From Sinorhizobium chiapasense (lineage in GTDB: Bacteria > Pseudomonadota > Alphaproteobacteria > Rhizobiales > Rhizobiaceae), in assembly GCF_036488675.1 (NCBI RefSeq), contig NZ_CP133148.1:496001-560000 (forward strand): a DNA stretch of 64,000 bases, written 5' to 3'. The notes under the pieces are model-generated. The model was not told the DNA's origin. It saw nothing but the letters and a program-made list of their open reading frames with translations, and did no database searches. This document shows positions 6,614 to 14,664 of the stretch, piece by piece. The position numbers and the translations under genes were made by a program. Numbering within the stretch: the first letter of the stretch is position 1; every line of letters starts with the position of its first letter.

Positions 6614-7867
6614 ATGAAGACTGACGTAGTGGTTCTGGGCGCCGGCATTGTCGGCATTTCCGCCGCCATCCACCTGGCGCGACGCGGGAAATCGGTGGTG
6701 CTTCTCGATCGGCGCGGTCCCGGAGAAGAGACGTCCTACGGCAACGCTGGCCTTATCCAGCGCGAAGGCGTCTTTCCCTACGGCTTCCCGCATGATTTCG
6801 GTGCGCTTTTCCGCTACGCGCTGAACAACACCATCGACGCCAGCTATCATTTTCGCGCGTTGCCGGGGCTGGTGCCCTTTCTGGCGCGCTATTGGTGGCA
6901 TTCCGGCTTCACTCAGCACCAGAGGATCGCGCATCTCTATGCGCCGCTGATCGAAAACTCGATCGCCGAGCACGAGGACCTGATCGAGGCCTCCGGTGCC
7001 GGGGACCTCATCCGCAAGGATGGCTGGATGAAGGTGTTTCGCACGGAAAAGGAGCGCGACGCCGCCTACAAGGACGCGGAAAAACTCTCCGCCGGTTTTG
7101 GCGTCAACCACCAGAAGCTTTCGACGAGCGAACTGAGGACCATCGAACCATCCATCCGCGTCGAGCTCGCCGGCGGGCTGCGCTGGACCGACCCCTGGTC
7201 GATCCGCGATCCGCATAGCCTCAACAAGGCGTATCTCGCCTATTTCCAATCGCTCGGCGGCCGGCTCGTCTCGGGCGACGCCGCAACCTTGGAGCACATT
7301 CTGGAGGGTGCCGGCTGGCGGGTCGCGACACCGGAAGGTCCGCTCGAGACCCGCGAGGTGGTGGTGGCGCTCGGTCCCTGGGCCGATACAGTGACGCGCA
7401 AGCTCGGCTATCATTTTCCGCTCGCGGTCAAGCGCGGCTACCATATGCACTACGGCGTCCAGGAAGGGGCAACGCTTAACAATTGGGTGCTCGACGCCGA
7501 GAGGGGGTATTTCCTGGCACCAATGCTGCGCGGGGTCCGCTTGACCACGGGCGCAGAATTCGCATTGCGTGACGCACCGAAAACGCCGGTACAGTTGACC
7601 CGGGCCGAAAGGGTCGCGCGCGAGTTCTTCCCGCTGGCCGAACGGCGCGACGAGGAGCCTTGGATGGGAGCGCGGCCCTGCACGCCCGATATGATGCCGA
7701 TCATCGGCAAGGCACCGCGACACGAGGGCCTCTGGTTCGCCTTCGGCCATGCGCATCACGGCATGACGCTCGGGCCGGTCACCGGCCGGGCGTTGGCCGA
7801 AGCCATGACCGGCGAAAGGACCGTGATCGACATCGCTCCCTATCGGCCCGAGCGCTTCCTTGCCTAG
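6614..7867 (+). CDS. FAD-dependent D-amino acid dehydrogenase-like oxidoreductase (DAO family)
   Basis: The 417-residue product opens with the Rossmann FAD motif GAGIVGISAAIHLARRG (about residues 8-24) and carries the C-terminal DAO signature GLWFAFGHAHHGMTLGP (about 373-389). The middle holds a long substrate domain as in DadA. DadA-type enzymes oxidise D-amino acids or related amines at the membrane and pass electrons to quinones. The N-terminus is not a signal peptide, so the protein is cytoplasmic. The gene stands alone. It is followed directly by a type-2 palindromic repeat that overlaps its stop codon. The exact substrate cannot be read. Confidence 0.85.
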   Translation: MKTDVVVLGAGIVGISAAIHLARRGKSVVLLDRRGPGEETSYGNAGLIQREGVFPYGFPHDFGALFRYALNNTIDASYHFRALPGLVPFLARYWWHSGFTQHQRIAHLYAPLIENSIAEHEDLIEASGAGDLIRKDGWMKVFRTEKERDAAYKDAEKLSAGFGVNHQKLSTSELRTIEPSIRVELAGGLRWTDPWSIRDPHSLNKAYLAYFQSLGGRLVSGDAATLEHILEGAGWRVATPEGPLETREVVVALGPWADTVTRKLGYHFPLAVKRGYHMHYGVQEGATLNNWVLDAERGYFLAPMLRGVRLTTGAEFALRDAPKTPVQLTRAERVAREFFPLAERRDEEPWMGARPCTPDMMPIIGKAPRHEGLWFAFGHAHHGMTLGPVTGRALAEAMTGERTVIDIAPYRPERFLA

Positions 7868-7970
7868 CGCATCGGCCCGAAAATCGGAATCGATTTTCGG
7901 AAAGCACGATGCGTAGAATCAAAGACTTACAGCGTCCTTTGTGCGTCCTGCAGGACGCACGACGCTGTAG
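7866..7970 (+). repeat. Type-2 mosaic palindromic repeat
   Basis: A roughly 105-bp relative of RIME1. The left half is a hairpin (GCGCATCGG... CGATGCG). The right half is a RIME-like palindrome (TTACAGCGTCC to GACGCTGTAG). Copies of the same architecture occur at 45184-45289 and 57127-57222. A third repeat type, with TCTGCAATTGTGTAGTTTCAATGAG, follows at about 7991-8050. Confidence 0.7.
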
Positions 7971-8276
7971 ATACGTTCCAGGAAGATGTGCGGCGGTTTT
8001 TTCGTCTGCAATTGTGTAGTTTCAATGAGTTGGATCGCTTGGCTGTTTCCATGACACTGTAGCGATCCAGCCCATTTCGCCTCCCCGCCGCGATCTGGGC
8101 GATGATCTCCTCGCCGGTTGCGGCGTAGCGCTGCTATTTTTGTTGTCCTCCGTGTGGAACCAAACGGCCGCCCGGGTGTTTCGCGGATGGCTGAAGGCGA
8201 GGGTTCGGTTCGCTGGCGCCTGCCCAGCGAAAATTGCTTGTCGCTCTACGAGCCGCCGGGAGGGAGTTTCACACCT
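7971..8276. other. Intergenic region with a weak stress-promoter match
   Basis: No gene is evident. It holds a decayed copy of the AATTCCAGGAA-type repeat (about 7991-8050). It also holds GGAAC at 8156-8160 followed, after 16 nt, by TGTT (8177-8180), one base off the EcfG consensus, about 100 nt before the gene at 8277. Confidence 0.4.
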
Positions 8277-8546
8277 ATGAGTAAGCAGACGATAGAATTC
8301 GCCGGCGAGGCGGTCGGCGCACTGATATCCGACAACGGACAATTGCGTTTTGTCGCGGTCAAATACAGTGTGTGGCCGCTGGACGGCCAGGTTTTCCAGA
8401 CGCCCGAAGATGCCCGCCGGGCGGTCGCCATGCTGCAGGCACATCGACAGAGAGGTCCGGCCATACGGAAGAGTCCGCGCGCAGGCAAAGCCCCCATGCA
8501 CGGCCGTTCCGATCCGGAAGTTCCATCTGCTTTTCCCGGCCGTTAG
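8277..8546 (+). CDS. Hypothetical protein, 89 residues
   Basis: The product starts MSKQTIEFAGEAVGALISDNG and ends in a basic, disordered tail. GGGAGGGAG lies 10 nt before the ATG, which is a strong ribosome site and the main reason to believe the gene. No domain was recognised. The first 60 residues read as a small folded unit (YSVWPLDGQVFQTPEDARRAV). A one-mismatch EcfG-type promoter lies about 97 nt upstream, so it may belong to the same stress set as its neighbours. Confidence 0.55.
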   Translation: MSKQTIEFAGEAVGALISDNGQLRFVAVKYSVWPLDGQVFQTPEDARRAVAMLQAHRQRGPAIRKSPRAGKAPMHGRSDPEVPSAFPGR

Positions 8547-8620
8547 AGCAATTCCAGGAAGAGTTTGCCACGGTTTCTCGTCGGAGATTGCGTGGTTTCA
8601 AAGAGTTTCACTGTCAACGA
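8546..8620 (+). repeat. AATTCC-type palindromic repeat (class C)
   Basis: The sequence begins GAGCAATTCCAGGAAGAG and contains the returning arm GAGATTGCGTGGTTTCAAAGAG and a trailing TTTCACTGT. Related copies lie at 16547-16628, 38990-39075, 48160-48207 and, partly, 7991-8050 and 49128-49147. A truncated RIME1 half follows. Confidence 0.65.
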
Positions 8621-8632
8621 AACAATGAGAGG

Positions 8633-8688
8633 ACTACAGTCGCGCGTCTGATCGGATACGCAAAGGTCGCTGTAGATCACGCAGTAGA
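8633..8688 (+). repeat. Truncated RIME1-type element
   Basis: Only the first palindrome is present (CTACAGTCGCGCGTC to GTCGCTGTAG), joined to the last bases of the element (ACGCAGTAG). The second palindrome has been deleted. Confidence 0.7.
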
Positions 8689-8770
8689 GCGGAATGAGGA
8701 AGGTGTACGCGGCTTTCCCGCCCGCGTACGGCGTCCGATATGGGTTGATTCGACCCAAGATCATCGTGAT

Positions 8771-9325
8771 CTAGCGTTCCTTCGAAACGGTCGCAGCGTC
8801 CCGAGGGACCGCGGGGCGTGCGTTCGCGCCACTTTCGGACGGTTCCGGCGGCTTCCAGTGGAGAGCGACCTCCAACCGCCAGAGGATGAAAAGCACGGCG
8901 AGGCTTGCGCAGGCGGCGAAGGCTGCAATAAGCCAGAAGCCAAAGCCGATGGACAGCCCTACCGCGCCCGCGAGCCACATCCCGGCTCCTGTGGTCAGCC
9001 CTTTGACCTCGCCCCTTGAAAACACGATCAAGCCGGCCGCGAGAAAGGCCACACCAGCGGTGACCGCCTCCACGACCCTGATCGGGTCAATCCGCACTTC
9101 GGGTCCCGAGAGGCTCGCCATATGCACGCTTTCCACTGCGATCACTGCGAAAATCGAGGAGGCGAGGCTGACGAGAATGTGCGTCCGGAGACCGGCCGGC
9201 CGTTGCCGTTGTTCCCGCTCGATGCCGATCAACGCCCCGAAGAGGATGGCGCCGCAGAAGCGCGCAAATATGACCGGATAGGGAACCTGAGTTGGGGCAA
9301 GGATATCGGCGAGGATCTGTTCCAT
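8771..9325 (-). CDS. MgtC/SapB family membrane protein
   Basis: The 184-residue product has the MgtC N-terminal layout: four to five membrane helices, with GALIGIEREQRQRPAGLRTH (about residues 31-50) as the family signature and LVSLASSIFAVI, GVAFLAAGLI and GLTTGAGMWL following. A proline-rich, charged tail replaces the ACT-like domain seen in some long MgtC proteins. Family members modulate membrane ATPase activity or magnesium homeostasis; many are uncharacterised. The stop lies just past a repeat pair, and the start is next to a reverse RIME element. Confidence 0.9.
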   Translation of the reverse strand: MEQILADILAPTQVPYPVIFARFCGAILFGALIGIEREQRQRPAGLRTHILVSLASSIFAVIAVESVHMASLSGPEVRIDPIRVVEAVTAGVAFLAAGLIVFSRGEVKGLTTGAGMWLAGAVGLSIGFGFWLIAAFAACASLAVLFILWRLEVALHWKPPEPSESGANARPAVPRDAATVSKER

Positions 9326-9337
9326 GAGCAGCGAAGC

Positions 9338-9436
9338 CTACTGCATGTTTCCTTAGATCGCAGCCGACTAAGGACATGCAGCAATTCAAGTTGCTACAGC
9401 GTGCTTTGCGCGTCTGACAAGATGCGCGGCGCTGTG
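9338..9436 (-). repeat. RIME1-type element (reverse orientation)
   Basis: Full two-palindrome element read from the minus strand, from CTACTGCATGTTTCC to GCGCGGCGCTGTG, immediately upstream of the MgtC gene. It could affect that gene's promoter region. Confidence 0.8.
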
Positions 9437-9522
9437 ATCGAAATTTTCGCTCATCTCCCAATTCGGTCGCCGAAACGGGGAGAACTGTTGCTCCCCGTTC
9501 TTTGACAGTTCTTGGGCGGGGC

Positions 9523-9825
9523 TTATTGCGCCGGCTGCGCCGGTTGTGCCGGTGTGGTCTGCGGCTGCGGTGCCGGGCTTGCCGGCGGCGTGGTCGTCGA
9601 CTGGTCCGAGGTTGCCGGCGGCGGCGTCGCCTCTTCCGCGTCCCTGGTCAATTCTGCGGGAAGCCAGGCGATCAGCGCCAGCACCAGCCCCGCGAGCAGA
9701 ATGATCAGCAAGGGCCAGGTGCTGCGGCCCGACAATTTGCCGCGCATCTCTGGATCCTGGGTCGTCGGCTGACCCGTCACAGGATCGATGAGCGGCTTGT
9801 CCTTCAATTCTTCATGCTGATTCAT
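9523..9825 (-). CDS. Single-pass membrane protein with Pro/Thr/Gln-rich tail
   Basis: From the ATG at 9825 the product is 100 residues: a polar N-terminus with KDKPLIDPVTGQPTTQDPEMRGK, one membrane helix (about 37-57) and a low-complexity extracytoplasmic tail of Pro, Thr, Ala and Gln ending PAQPAQPAQ. AGGA lies 10 nt upstream of this ATG; the frame extends to 9852. An exact EcfG-type promoter on the same strand lies at 9989-10013, giving a 5' leader of about 150 nt. Function unknown; probable stress gene of the cell envelope. Confidence 0.72.
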   Translation of the reverse strand: MNQHEELKDKPLIDPVTGQPTTQDPEMRGKLSGRSTWPLLIILLAGLVLALIAWLPAELTRDAEEATPPPATSDQSTTTPPASPAPQPQTTPAQPAQPAQ

Positions 9826-10271
9826 CGTATTCACATCCTTTCTGGACATCATCCATCGCCGGCCGGTCGCAAAGCAACTGCCAGCACGTGCCTCCCTAGA
9901 TCAGCGATGACGTAAAGAGTGGCTCCGTATCATCGCAAGTATAGTCGCGACCCTGCCGCGGCTGGTTGGAGCCACGGTGAAATATTAAAACGTTCCAGAT
10001 CTTGCTAGGTTCCGTTGCAGGCGGCCAGAGCTACAATTTGCCTTGCAAAGGTGCTTTGCAGATACGTGCTGTAACTGCGAAAAAAGCTCGCAATGCCGCG
10101 ATAACGCTGCATGCTTCGGGAGAAGCAATCTGGCGAAACGCGGATCGCTGTAGCCGCTGAAAACGTTCGCCGCCTTGTCGAAGATTCCGGGCGGCTTGCG
10201 TCAGGGCGCGGTTGCGCGCAATCTTGAGCCGGCTGGATTACCGGTTCGTTCGAGGTGGGGTTGGGATCGCA
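9826..10271. other. Intergenic region with EcfG promoter
   Basis: No gene is seen between the divergent genes. The minus-strand stress promoter (9989-10013) is the only clear signal. On the minus strand GGGAGG precedes a possible 12-codon frame just before the 9825 start; I consider this leader unproven. Confidence 0.45.
9989..10013 (-). promoter_or_regulatory. EcfG (RpoE2)-type general stress promoter (minus strand)
   Basis: Minus strand: GGAAC (10013-10009), 16-nt spacer, CGTT (9992-9989). Exact match pointing at the membrane protein gene 9523-9825. Confidence 0.8.
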
Positions 10272-10637
10272 ATGAGACTCGTTGCCGTGTGGGTTCTGGC
10301 GGGCGTGTACCTCGTCACCGCAACGGGCCCGTCGCGGGCGGAGCCCCTGCAGACCGTCCAGGATGTGGGCGATGCACTCGGCAAATGCTGGACCCCGCCG
10401 CCAGAGATCAAGGATTCCTTCGTCACCTTGAAGTTCGGCTTCAAGGGCAACGGAACGCTGATGGGCCCTCCGCAACCGACAGCGATCCGCGTCACCGGAG
10501 ATGAAGCGCAGCGCAAGGCCTTCGTGGCGGCGGCGACCGAGGCGCTGCAAGGTTGCATGCCGCTGGAGTTTTCCAAAGCACTCGCCGACGAAATCGCCGG
10601 CAATGTGTTTACGCTGCAGTACAGGTCGGCGGAGTAG
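10272..10637 (+). CDS. Small secreted protein, TonB C-terminal-like
   Basis: The 121-residue product has a cleavable signal peptide (MRLVAVWVLAGVYLVTATGPSRA, given as MRLVAVWVLAG then TGPSRA, cut near residue 23) and a roughly 98-residue periplasmic domain. The domain pattern (a WTPPPE start, then LKFGFKGNGTLMGPP and a late FTLQYRS strand) resembles TonB C-terminal or cell-envelope proteins of rhizobia. There is no membrane anchor, so it is not a working TonB. It is the last gene before the tRNA-fragment att site at 10697. The family call is tentative. Confidence 0.7.
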   Translation: MRLVAVWVLAGVYLVTATGPSRAEPLQTVQDVGDALGKCWTPPPEIKDSFVTLKFGFKGNGTLMGPPQPTAIRVTGDEAQRKAFVAAATEALQGCMPLEFSKALADEIAGNVFTLQYRSAE

Positions 10638-10696
10638 CGGGGCTGTTACGCAATACCGCAAGCCGCGTCGCGAGTTGTTAAACAGTGATCTTGAAG

Positions 10697-10718
10697 ATTG
10701 GCTGGGGAACCTGGATTC
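10697..10718. repeat. Distal attachment site: duplicated tRNA-Gln 3' end
   Basis: These 22 bases, containing GGCTGGGGAACCTGGATTC, are identical to 35685-35706. There they form the CCA end, acceptor arm and part of the T arm of tRNA-Gln (minus strand). Beyond base 10718 the similarity to the tRNA stops. Confidence 0.85.
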
Positions 10719-10857
10719 TCACATGATTTCAATGGCTTACTGAAACCGCCATTGAATTCCCTAGATTTTTCCGTCGCGAGCGACCGTGGATGCAACCTTT
10801 GTGCCCTGGCTTTGGGCCTCAGTCAACACGTGCTTGGAGCGGCAATAATTTCCGCTT
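10712..10857. repeat. 146-bp repeat next to the att site (copy A)
   Basis: This stretch is strongly similar over its whole length to 28294-28440. Shared blocks include TGGATTCTCACATGATTTCA, ACCGTGGATGC, TTTGTGCCCTGGCTTTGGGC and GAGCGGCAATAATTTCCGCT. It looks like the end of an integrated element adjoining the att site. The rest of the 10858-11121 gap holds no gene that I can see. Confidence 0.8.
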
Positions 10858-11121
10858 CTGGACCCAAAGCGGGCTTTCGCCGGTTGGTCACCTCCAACAG
10901 CTTTGGGTGGAAAGTGGAAGTTTGGCTGCCTCTGCCGACGAGACGGGAATTTGCCCTATAGCGGACGTCGCGCTAGGACCTTTGCTATCCGCCAAGACGC
11001 CGCCCTCACATTCCGCGCATCGCTCCCTTGGGCTGTACGACTGCCGTTCGTGCCTATAGCCGGATGCCGGCACTGCTGCGGAACATCTCCGCAAATTGTC
11101 CCGGCTCCAACAATGAAGGAT

Positions 11122-11619
11122 TTAGCGGTTCGCCTTGAACGCCTCAGCCCGCTCTTCGCGTTCGCTCTGATAGGCGGGGTTTAGCTCGGTAATCAGATCT
11201 TGGCGCTGGAGGGGTTGGCCGCAGCTTTCACAAACTGGCCCAAGTCCTGCGGACTTCCCGCAGGTGCGGTGCAGGTAATTGACCGCCCGGCCTTCTTCCG
11301 GTGACTTGCACCATCTCTCCCCCCATGCCCGCAGCGCCAGGATGACAGGGTAAAAAGCCTCGCCCTTCTCGGTCAGATGATACTCGTAGCGCGGCGGCCG
11401 CTCGGTGTAGCGACGGCGCTCCACGAGGTCATCCTCCTGCAGCTTCTTCAGGCGCGCTGCGATCATCTGCGGCGTCCCGCCGGTCTGAGCCTGGATTTCC
11501 TCAAAGCGATGAACGCGCATGAAGAGCTCGCGCAGGATCAGCACGGTCCAGCGGTCGCCGACTTCGGTCTCGGAGCGGGCGATCGGGCAGAGCGTCCCTC
11601 CAGCAGATATTTTCTCCAT
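11122..11619 (-). CDS. HxlR-type winged-helix transcriptional regulator
   Basis: The 165-residue product has the HxlR core: an N-terminal cysteine (C11 in GGTLCPIARS), the helix WTVLILRELFMRVHRFEEIQ (about residues 24-43), the recognition-helix region GGTPQMIAARLKKLQEDDLV and a wing RRYTERPPRYEYHLTEKGEAF. HxlR proteins are dimers that sense aldehydes, thiol stress or small molecules through the N-terminal Cys in several cases. A C-terminal CGKSAGLGPVCESCG cysteine cluster suggests a small metal-binding knuckle. It is divergent from the hydrolase cluster and probably regulates it. The frame is open to 11712, but the start at 11619 fits the family. Confidence 0.88.
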   Translation of the reverse strand: MEKISAGGTLCPIARSETEVGDRWTVLILRELFMRVHRFEEIQAQTGGTPQMIAARLKKLQEDDLVERRRYTERPPRYEYHLTEKGEAFYPVILALRAWGERWCKSPEEGRAVNYLHRTCGKSAGLGPVCESCGQPLQRQDLITELNPAYQSEREERAEAFKANR

Positions 11620-11778
11620 CTTGTCACTTTCTTTATCATAGGGACTTGTAGATATGATTTTCATAGCTAATATAAGAAGTCGTTGAAACAAGTGCAACAG
11701 GCCAAGCGGCATCGCGAGGATCGCGAAGCAATTTCGATGTCGAAATCAAGCTTGTCCAGTAAACGAAGGAGCGCGCCC

Positions 11779-12303
11779 ATGGGCGATCATGAAATCGTCG
11801 ATTCAAGCTTTTCCGCAATCATCAACGCACCGTTCGAGAAGATCGACATTCCGCAATGGTGCTTCACTCTCCCCGAGCATGAATACCGGCGCTGCTCTCC
11901 GGCGCATATTGCCGCCGGCTTCACGACGGCTCCGGACGGCAAGCGCATGTCGATCAATGTCGAGACGATCGGCGGCAGCCTGATGGTGCAGCACTACGTC
12001 GAGACATTGGCTGAGAAGCACCACCTGATCCTCGAATCCGTTTCGGACATATTCACTCCTACGGGCCGAACGACGATCCATGTGCTTTGGGAACTCAGCG
12101 CCAAACGCATCGACGACCGGACTTGCGAATTCACGAACCACGTGCGCTCCAGGGCAACGGAAGAATTCAAGGCCTTTCTCGACAGGCAGGGCATCCCGTT
12201 CGAGGTCTTCCGCGCGCAGCGACAGCCGATGTCGATCGCCCATAACCAGGGCGAAACGCCGCTCTTTGCAGCCAGCATCGAGCGCGCGGCGCTCAACAAC
12301 TGA
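11779..12303 (+). CDS. Hypothetical protein, possibly SRPBCC-like
   Basis: The 174-residue product starts MGDHEIVDSSFSAIINAPFEKID. The opening (strand, then NAPFEKIDIPQW) and the alternating strand pattern with a late long helix are reminiscent of SRPBCC/START-like ligand-binding proteins, but this is weak. AAGGAG lies 8 nt before the ATG; an in-frame upstream extension (to 11683) lacks a site. It is the first gene of the cluster divergent from hxlR, with isochorismatase-like and epoxide-hydrolase-like genes downstream, so it may bind the same small molecule. Confidence 0.65.
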   Translation: MGDHEIVDSSFSAIINAPFEKIDIPQWCFTLPEHEYRRCSPAHIAAGFTTAPDGKRMSINVETIGGSLMVQHYVETLAEKHHLILESVSDIFTPTGRTTIHVLWELSAKRIDDRTCEFTNHVRSRATEEFKAFLDRQGIPFEVFRAQRQPMSIAHNQGETPLFAASIERAALNN

Positions 12304-12334
12304 CAATCCGCAAGTTCAACTGAAGGATTTCAAC

Positions 12335-12961
12335 ATGGCACAGCCAAACTATCCCATCGATCGGACCGCCTACCTGCTGGTCGATCCGTTCAACGATTTC
12401 CTGCATGAGGACGGGAAGGTCTTCCCGCAGCTCAAGCCCGTGGCCGACGAAGTCGGGCTGCTCGACAACCTCCGCCGGCTGGACAAGGCCGTGCGCGCGG
12501 CCGGCGTCCGGGTGGCGATTGTTCCGCACCGGCGCTGGGAACCTGGCGATTATGAGAGTTGGGACCATCCCAGCCCGACCCAGCGCAAGATCATGGAACG
12601 TCACCACTTTGCACGCGGCGAGTGGGGCGGCGAATTCCACCCTGATTTCGCGCCGAAGCCGGGCGACATCATCGCTTCCGAGCATTGGGGTCAGAGCGGC
12701 TTCGCCAACACCGATCTCGACATGAAGCTCAAGCAGCACGGCATCACGCACGTCATCGTTGTCGGCCTGCTTGCCAACACCTGCATCGAGACCACCGCCA
12801 AATACGCGATGGAACTCGGCTACCACGTCACGCTGGTGAAGGACGCGACCGCCGCCTTCGGCCACGCGCACATGCATGCCGCGCACGAACTCAATGGACC
12901 CACCTTCGCTCACGCCGTCAGGACGACTGACGAAGTGATCAACGATTTGTTCGGAAAGTGA
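12335..12961 (+). CDS. Isochorismatase-family cysteine hydrolase
   Basis: The 208-residue product has the isochorismatase-like fold: LLVDPFNDFL (acidic residues D17/D21), a central parallel sheet and the nucleophile region VGLLANTCIETTAKYAMELG with C150. The third catalytic residue, normally Lys in a VVxKxxxSAF segment, appears replaced: here the segment reads DIIASEHWGQSGFANT, with Glu116 in that place. AAGGA precedes the ATG by about 9 nt. It sits between the 11779 gene and the first epoxide-hydrolase-like gene, which starts 8 nt after its stop, so they form an operon. Substrate is unknown. Confidence 0.85.
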   Translation: MAQPNYPIDRTAYLLVDPFNDFLHEDGKVFPQLKPVADEVGLLDNLRRLDKAVRAAGVRVAIVPHRRWEPGDYESWDHPSPTQRKIMERHHFARGEWGGEFHPDFAPKPGDIIASEHWGQSGFANTDLDMKLKQHGITHVIVVGLLANTCIETTAKYAMELGYHVTLVKDATAAFGHAHMHAAHELNGPTFAHAVRTTDEVINDLFGK

Positions 12962-12969
12962 GAAACGAA

Positions 12970-14274
12970 ATGACCAAGTTTATGAAGACCCTTGCCGCCG
13001 CCGCGGTAACGACCATGCTGTCAACAACCGCTATCGCTCCGGTGGCATATGCCACCACTGCGACCACCACCATCCGCGAAGACACCTCAATTCGTCCGTT
13101 CCCGAAAATCCACTATTCGCAGAAGGCGCTGAACGACCTTCGCAAGCGGATTTTGGCGACCCAGTGGCCTGAGAAGGAGACTGTTTCGGACACATCTCAG
13201 GGTGTGCCGCTGGCGACGATGCAGGAGCTCGCCCGATATTGGGCGAAGGACTATGACTGGCGCAAGGTAGAGGCCAAGCTGAATGGCTTGCCCCAGTTCG
13301 TCACCACGATCGACGGGGAAGAAATTCACTTCATCCACATCCGTTCGAAGAATCCCAATGCGCTGCCGGTGATCATCAACCATGGCTGGCCGGGCTCAAT
13401 TATCGAGCAGATCAAGCTGGTCGGGCCCCTGACGGATCCGGTCGCCTACGGCGGCAAAGCCGAAGATTCATTCGACGTGGTGATCCCGTCGATGCCGGGC
13501 TACGGCTTCTCCGGCAAACCGACTGCGACCGGCTGGGGTCCCGAGCGCATGGCCAAGGCCTGGGACGTGCTGATGAAGCGCCTCGGCTATCAGCGCTATG
13601 TCGCCCAGGGCGGCGACTGGGGCGCGTTTGTCGTGGACCAGATGGGCTTGCAGGCGCCCCCGGGGCTGCTTGCCGTCCATACCAACATGCCCGGGGTTGT
13701 TCCGGCCGACATCGACAAGGCGACCCTGGCCGGCGATCCGCCGCCTTCCGGCCTCTCGGGCGAGGAAAAGCGCGCCTACGAGCAACTCCTCTACACGTAC
13801 AAGCATGTGGCAATTTACAAGACGATGGCAGAGCGACCCCAGACCCTGTACGGCCTTGCGGATTCTCCCGTCGCCCTCGCCGCCTATATGCTCGACCATG
13901 GCGACAATGGCAGCCAGCCCGCAGTGGCAGTTACCGAGGCCCTGGGCCGACGTGAGAGCGCCACTGGCGAGCTAACGCGGGACGAGATCCTCGATAACAT
14001 CACGCTCTACTGGCTGACCAATACCGGTGTGTCCGCGTCGCGCCTCTATTGGGAATACAAAGGAGGCTTCTTCAACGCGAAGGGCGTCAAGATCCCGGTA
14101 GCGGTGAGCGTCTTCCCCGGCGAGCAATATGAGGCGCCGCGGAGCTGGACCGAAAGAGCCTATCCCGACCTCATCTATTATCATCATGCGGAAAAGGGCG
14201 GCCACTTCGCCGCCTGGGAGCAGCCGATGATTTTCGCTCGGGAGCTCAGGGCGGCGTTCAGATCGCTGCGCTGA
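12970..14274 (+). CDS. Secreted epoxide-hydrolase-like alpha/beta hydrolase (EHN domain), copy 1
   Basis: The 434-residue product has a signal peptide (MTKFMKTLAAAAVTTMLS..., cut near AYA, residue 28), then an EHN N-terminal domain with RPFPKIHYSQKALNDLRKRI. The alpha/beta hydrolase core has HGWPGS (oxyanion region, about residue 138), nucleophile Asp216 in QGGDWG and the catalytic His near 412 in KGGHFAAWEQP. The family includes juvenile-hormone-type epoxide hydrolases; secretion is unusual for most of them. A GTG at 12958 overlaps the previous stop, but the ATG at 12970 gives the better signal. A paralogue lies at 14661-16088. The true substrate is unknown. Confidence 0.88.
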   Translation: MTKFMKTLAAAAVTTMLSTTAIAPVAYATTATTTIREDTSIRPFPKIHYSQKALNDLRKRILATQWPEKETVSDTSQGVPLATMQELARYWAKDYDWRKVEAKLNGLPQFVTTIDGEEIHFIHIRSKNPNALPVIINHGWPGSIIEQIKLVGPLTDPVAYGGKAEDSFDVVIPSMPGYGFSGKPTATGWGPERMAKAWDVLMKRLGYQRYVAQGGDWGAFVVDQMGLQAPPGLLAVHTNMPGVVPADIDKATLAGDPPPSGLSGEEKRAYEQLLYTYKHVAIYKTMAERPQTLYGLADSPVALAAYMLDHGDNGSQPAVAVTEALGRRESATGELTRDEILDNITLYWLTNTGVSASRLYWEYKGGFFNAKGVKIPVAVSVFPGEQYEAPRSWTERAYPDLIYYHHAEKGGHFAAWEQPMIFARELRAAFRSLR

Positions 14275-14511
14275 GCTGGAGGACGCGGACGGTTTCCTCC
14301 CGCCGTCCGCGTCCGTTCCAACTGCCTAGCTGCTCAAGGCTTCACCCAAACCGCCGCGCTACCTCGGCGACCTTGTCGAGTTTCTTGTATCGCTGCATGT
14401 CCAAATGGTCGACAGGTACACATGGTTTCAAAGTCCCAGGTTGTCGAAACAATGGCGACACAGGTCGGGTGTCTCTGAGGATCGTAACCGACAGAGTTAC
14501 GGAGGAAGTCA
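14275..14511. other. Spacer duplicated in part upstream of the DUF6130 gene
   Basis: The last roughly 100 bp (from AAACAATGGCGACACAG near 14448) resemble the region upstream of the gene at 16790 (AAACAATGGCGATACAT near 16719). The similarity continues through the ribosome sites into the signal-peptide codons, indicating a duplicated leader. Confidence 0.5.
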
Positions 14512-14664
14512 ATGGTCATGATCATCACGACACTTGCCGCAACCGCTGCTGCAACAATGTTTGCCACAAGAGCTTTCGCCTTGGGAGTGGCTCGCGAGGT
14601 GCCCTCGTTCGTCCCAAGCGCGCAATCGGGCGCCGGCCCAACCAAAACTCGAGGTGCAAAATGA
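14512..14664 (+). CDS. Small secreted peptide, likely truncated paralogue of the DUF6130 protein
   Basis: The 50-residue frame encodes a signal peptide (MVMIITTLAATAAATMFATRAFA, given as MVMIITTLAATAAATMF then ATRAFA) followed by only about 27 residues. GGAGGAAGT lies just upstream. Its stop overlaps the start of the next gene (ATGA at 14661-14664). The leader and signal peptide parallel those of the DUF6130 gene at 16790 (MLIKTLAAVAAATVLATGAFA), also in the DNA upstream. It is probably the stub of a duplicated copy interrupted by the second epoxide-hydrolase-like gene, though it may still be translated. Confidence 0.5.
   Translation: MVMIITTLAATAAATMFATRAFALGVAREVPSFVPSAQSGAGPTKTRGAK

Noticed and set aside
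8156..8180. EcfG-type promoter for the gene at 8277
   Set aside because: TGTT instead of CGTT and a long leader. Recorded only as a weak match in the intergenic entry.
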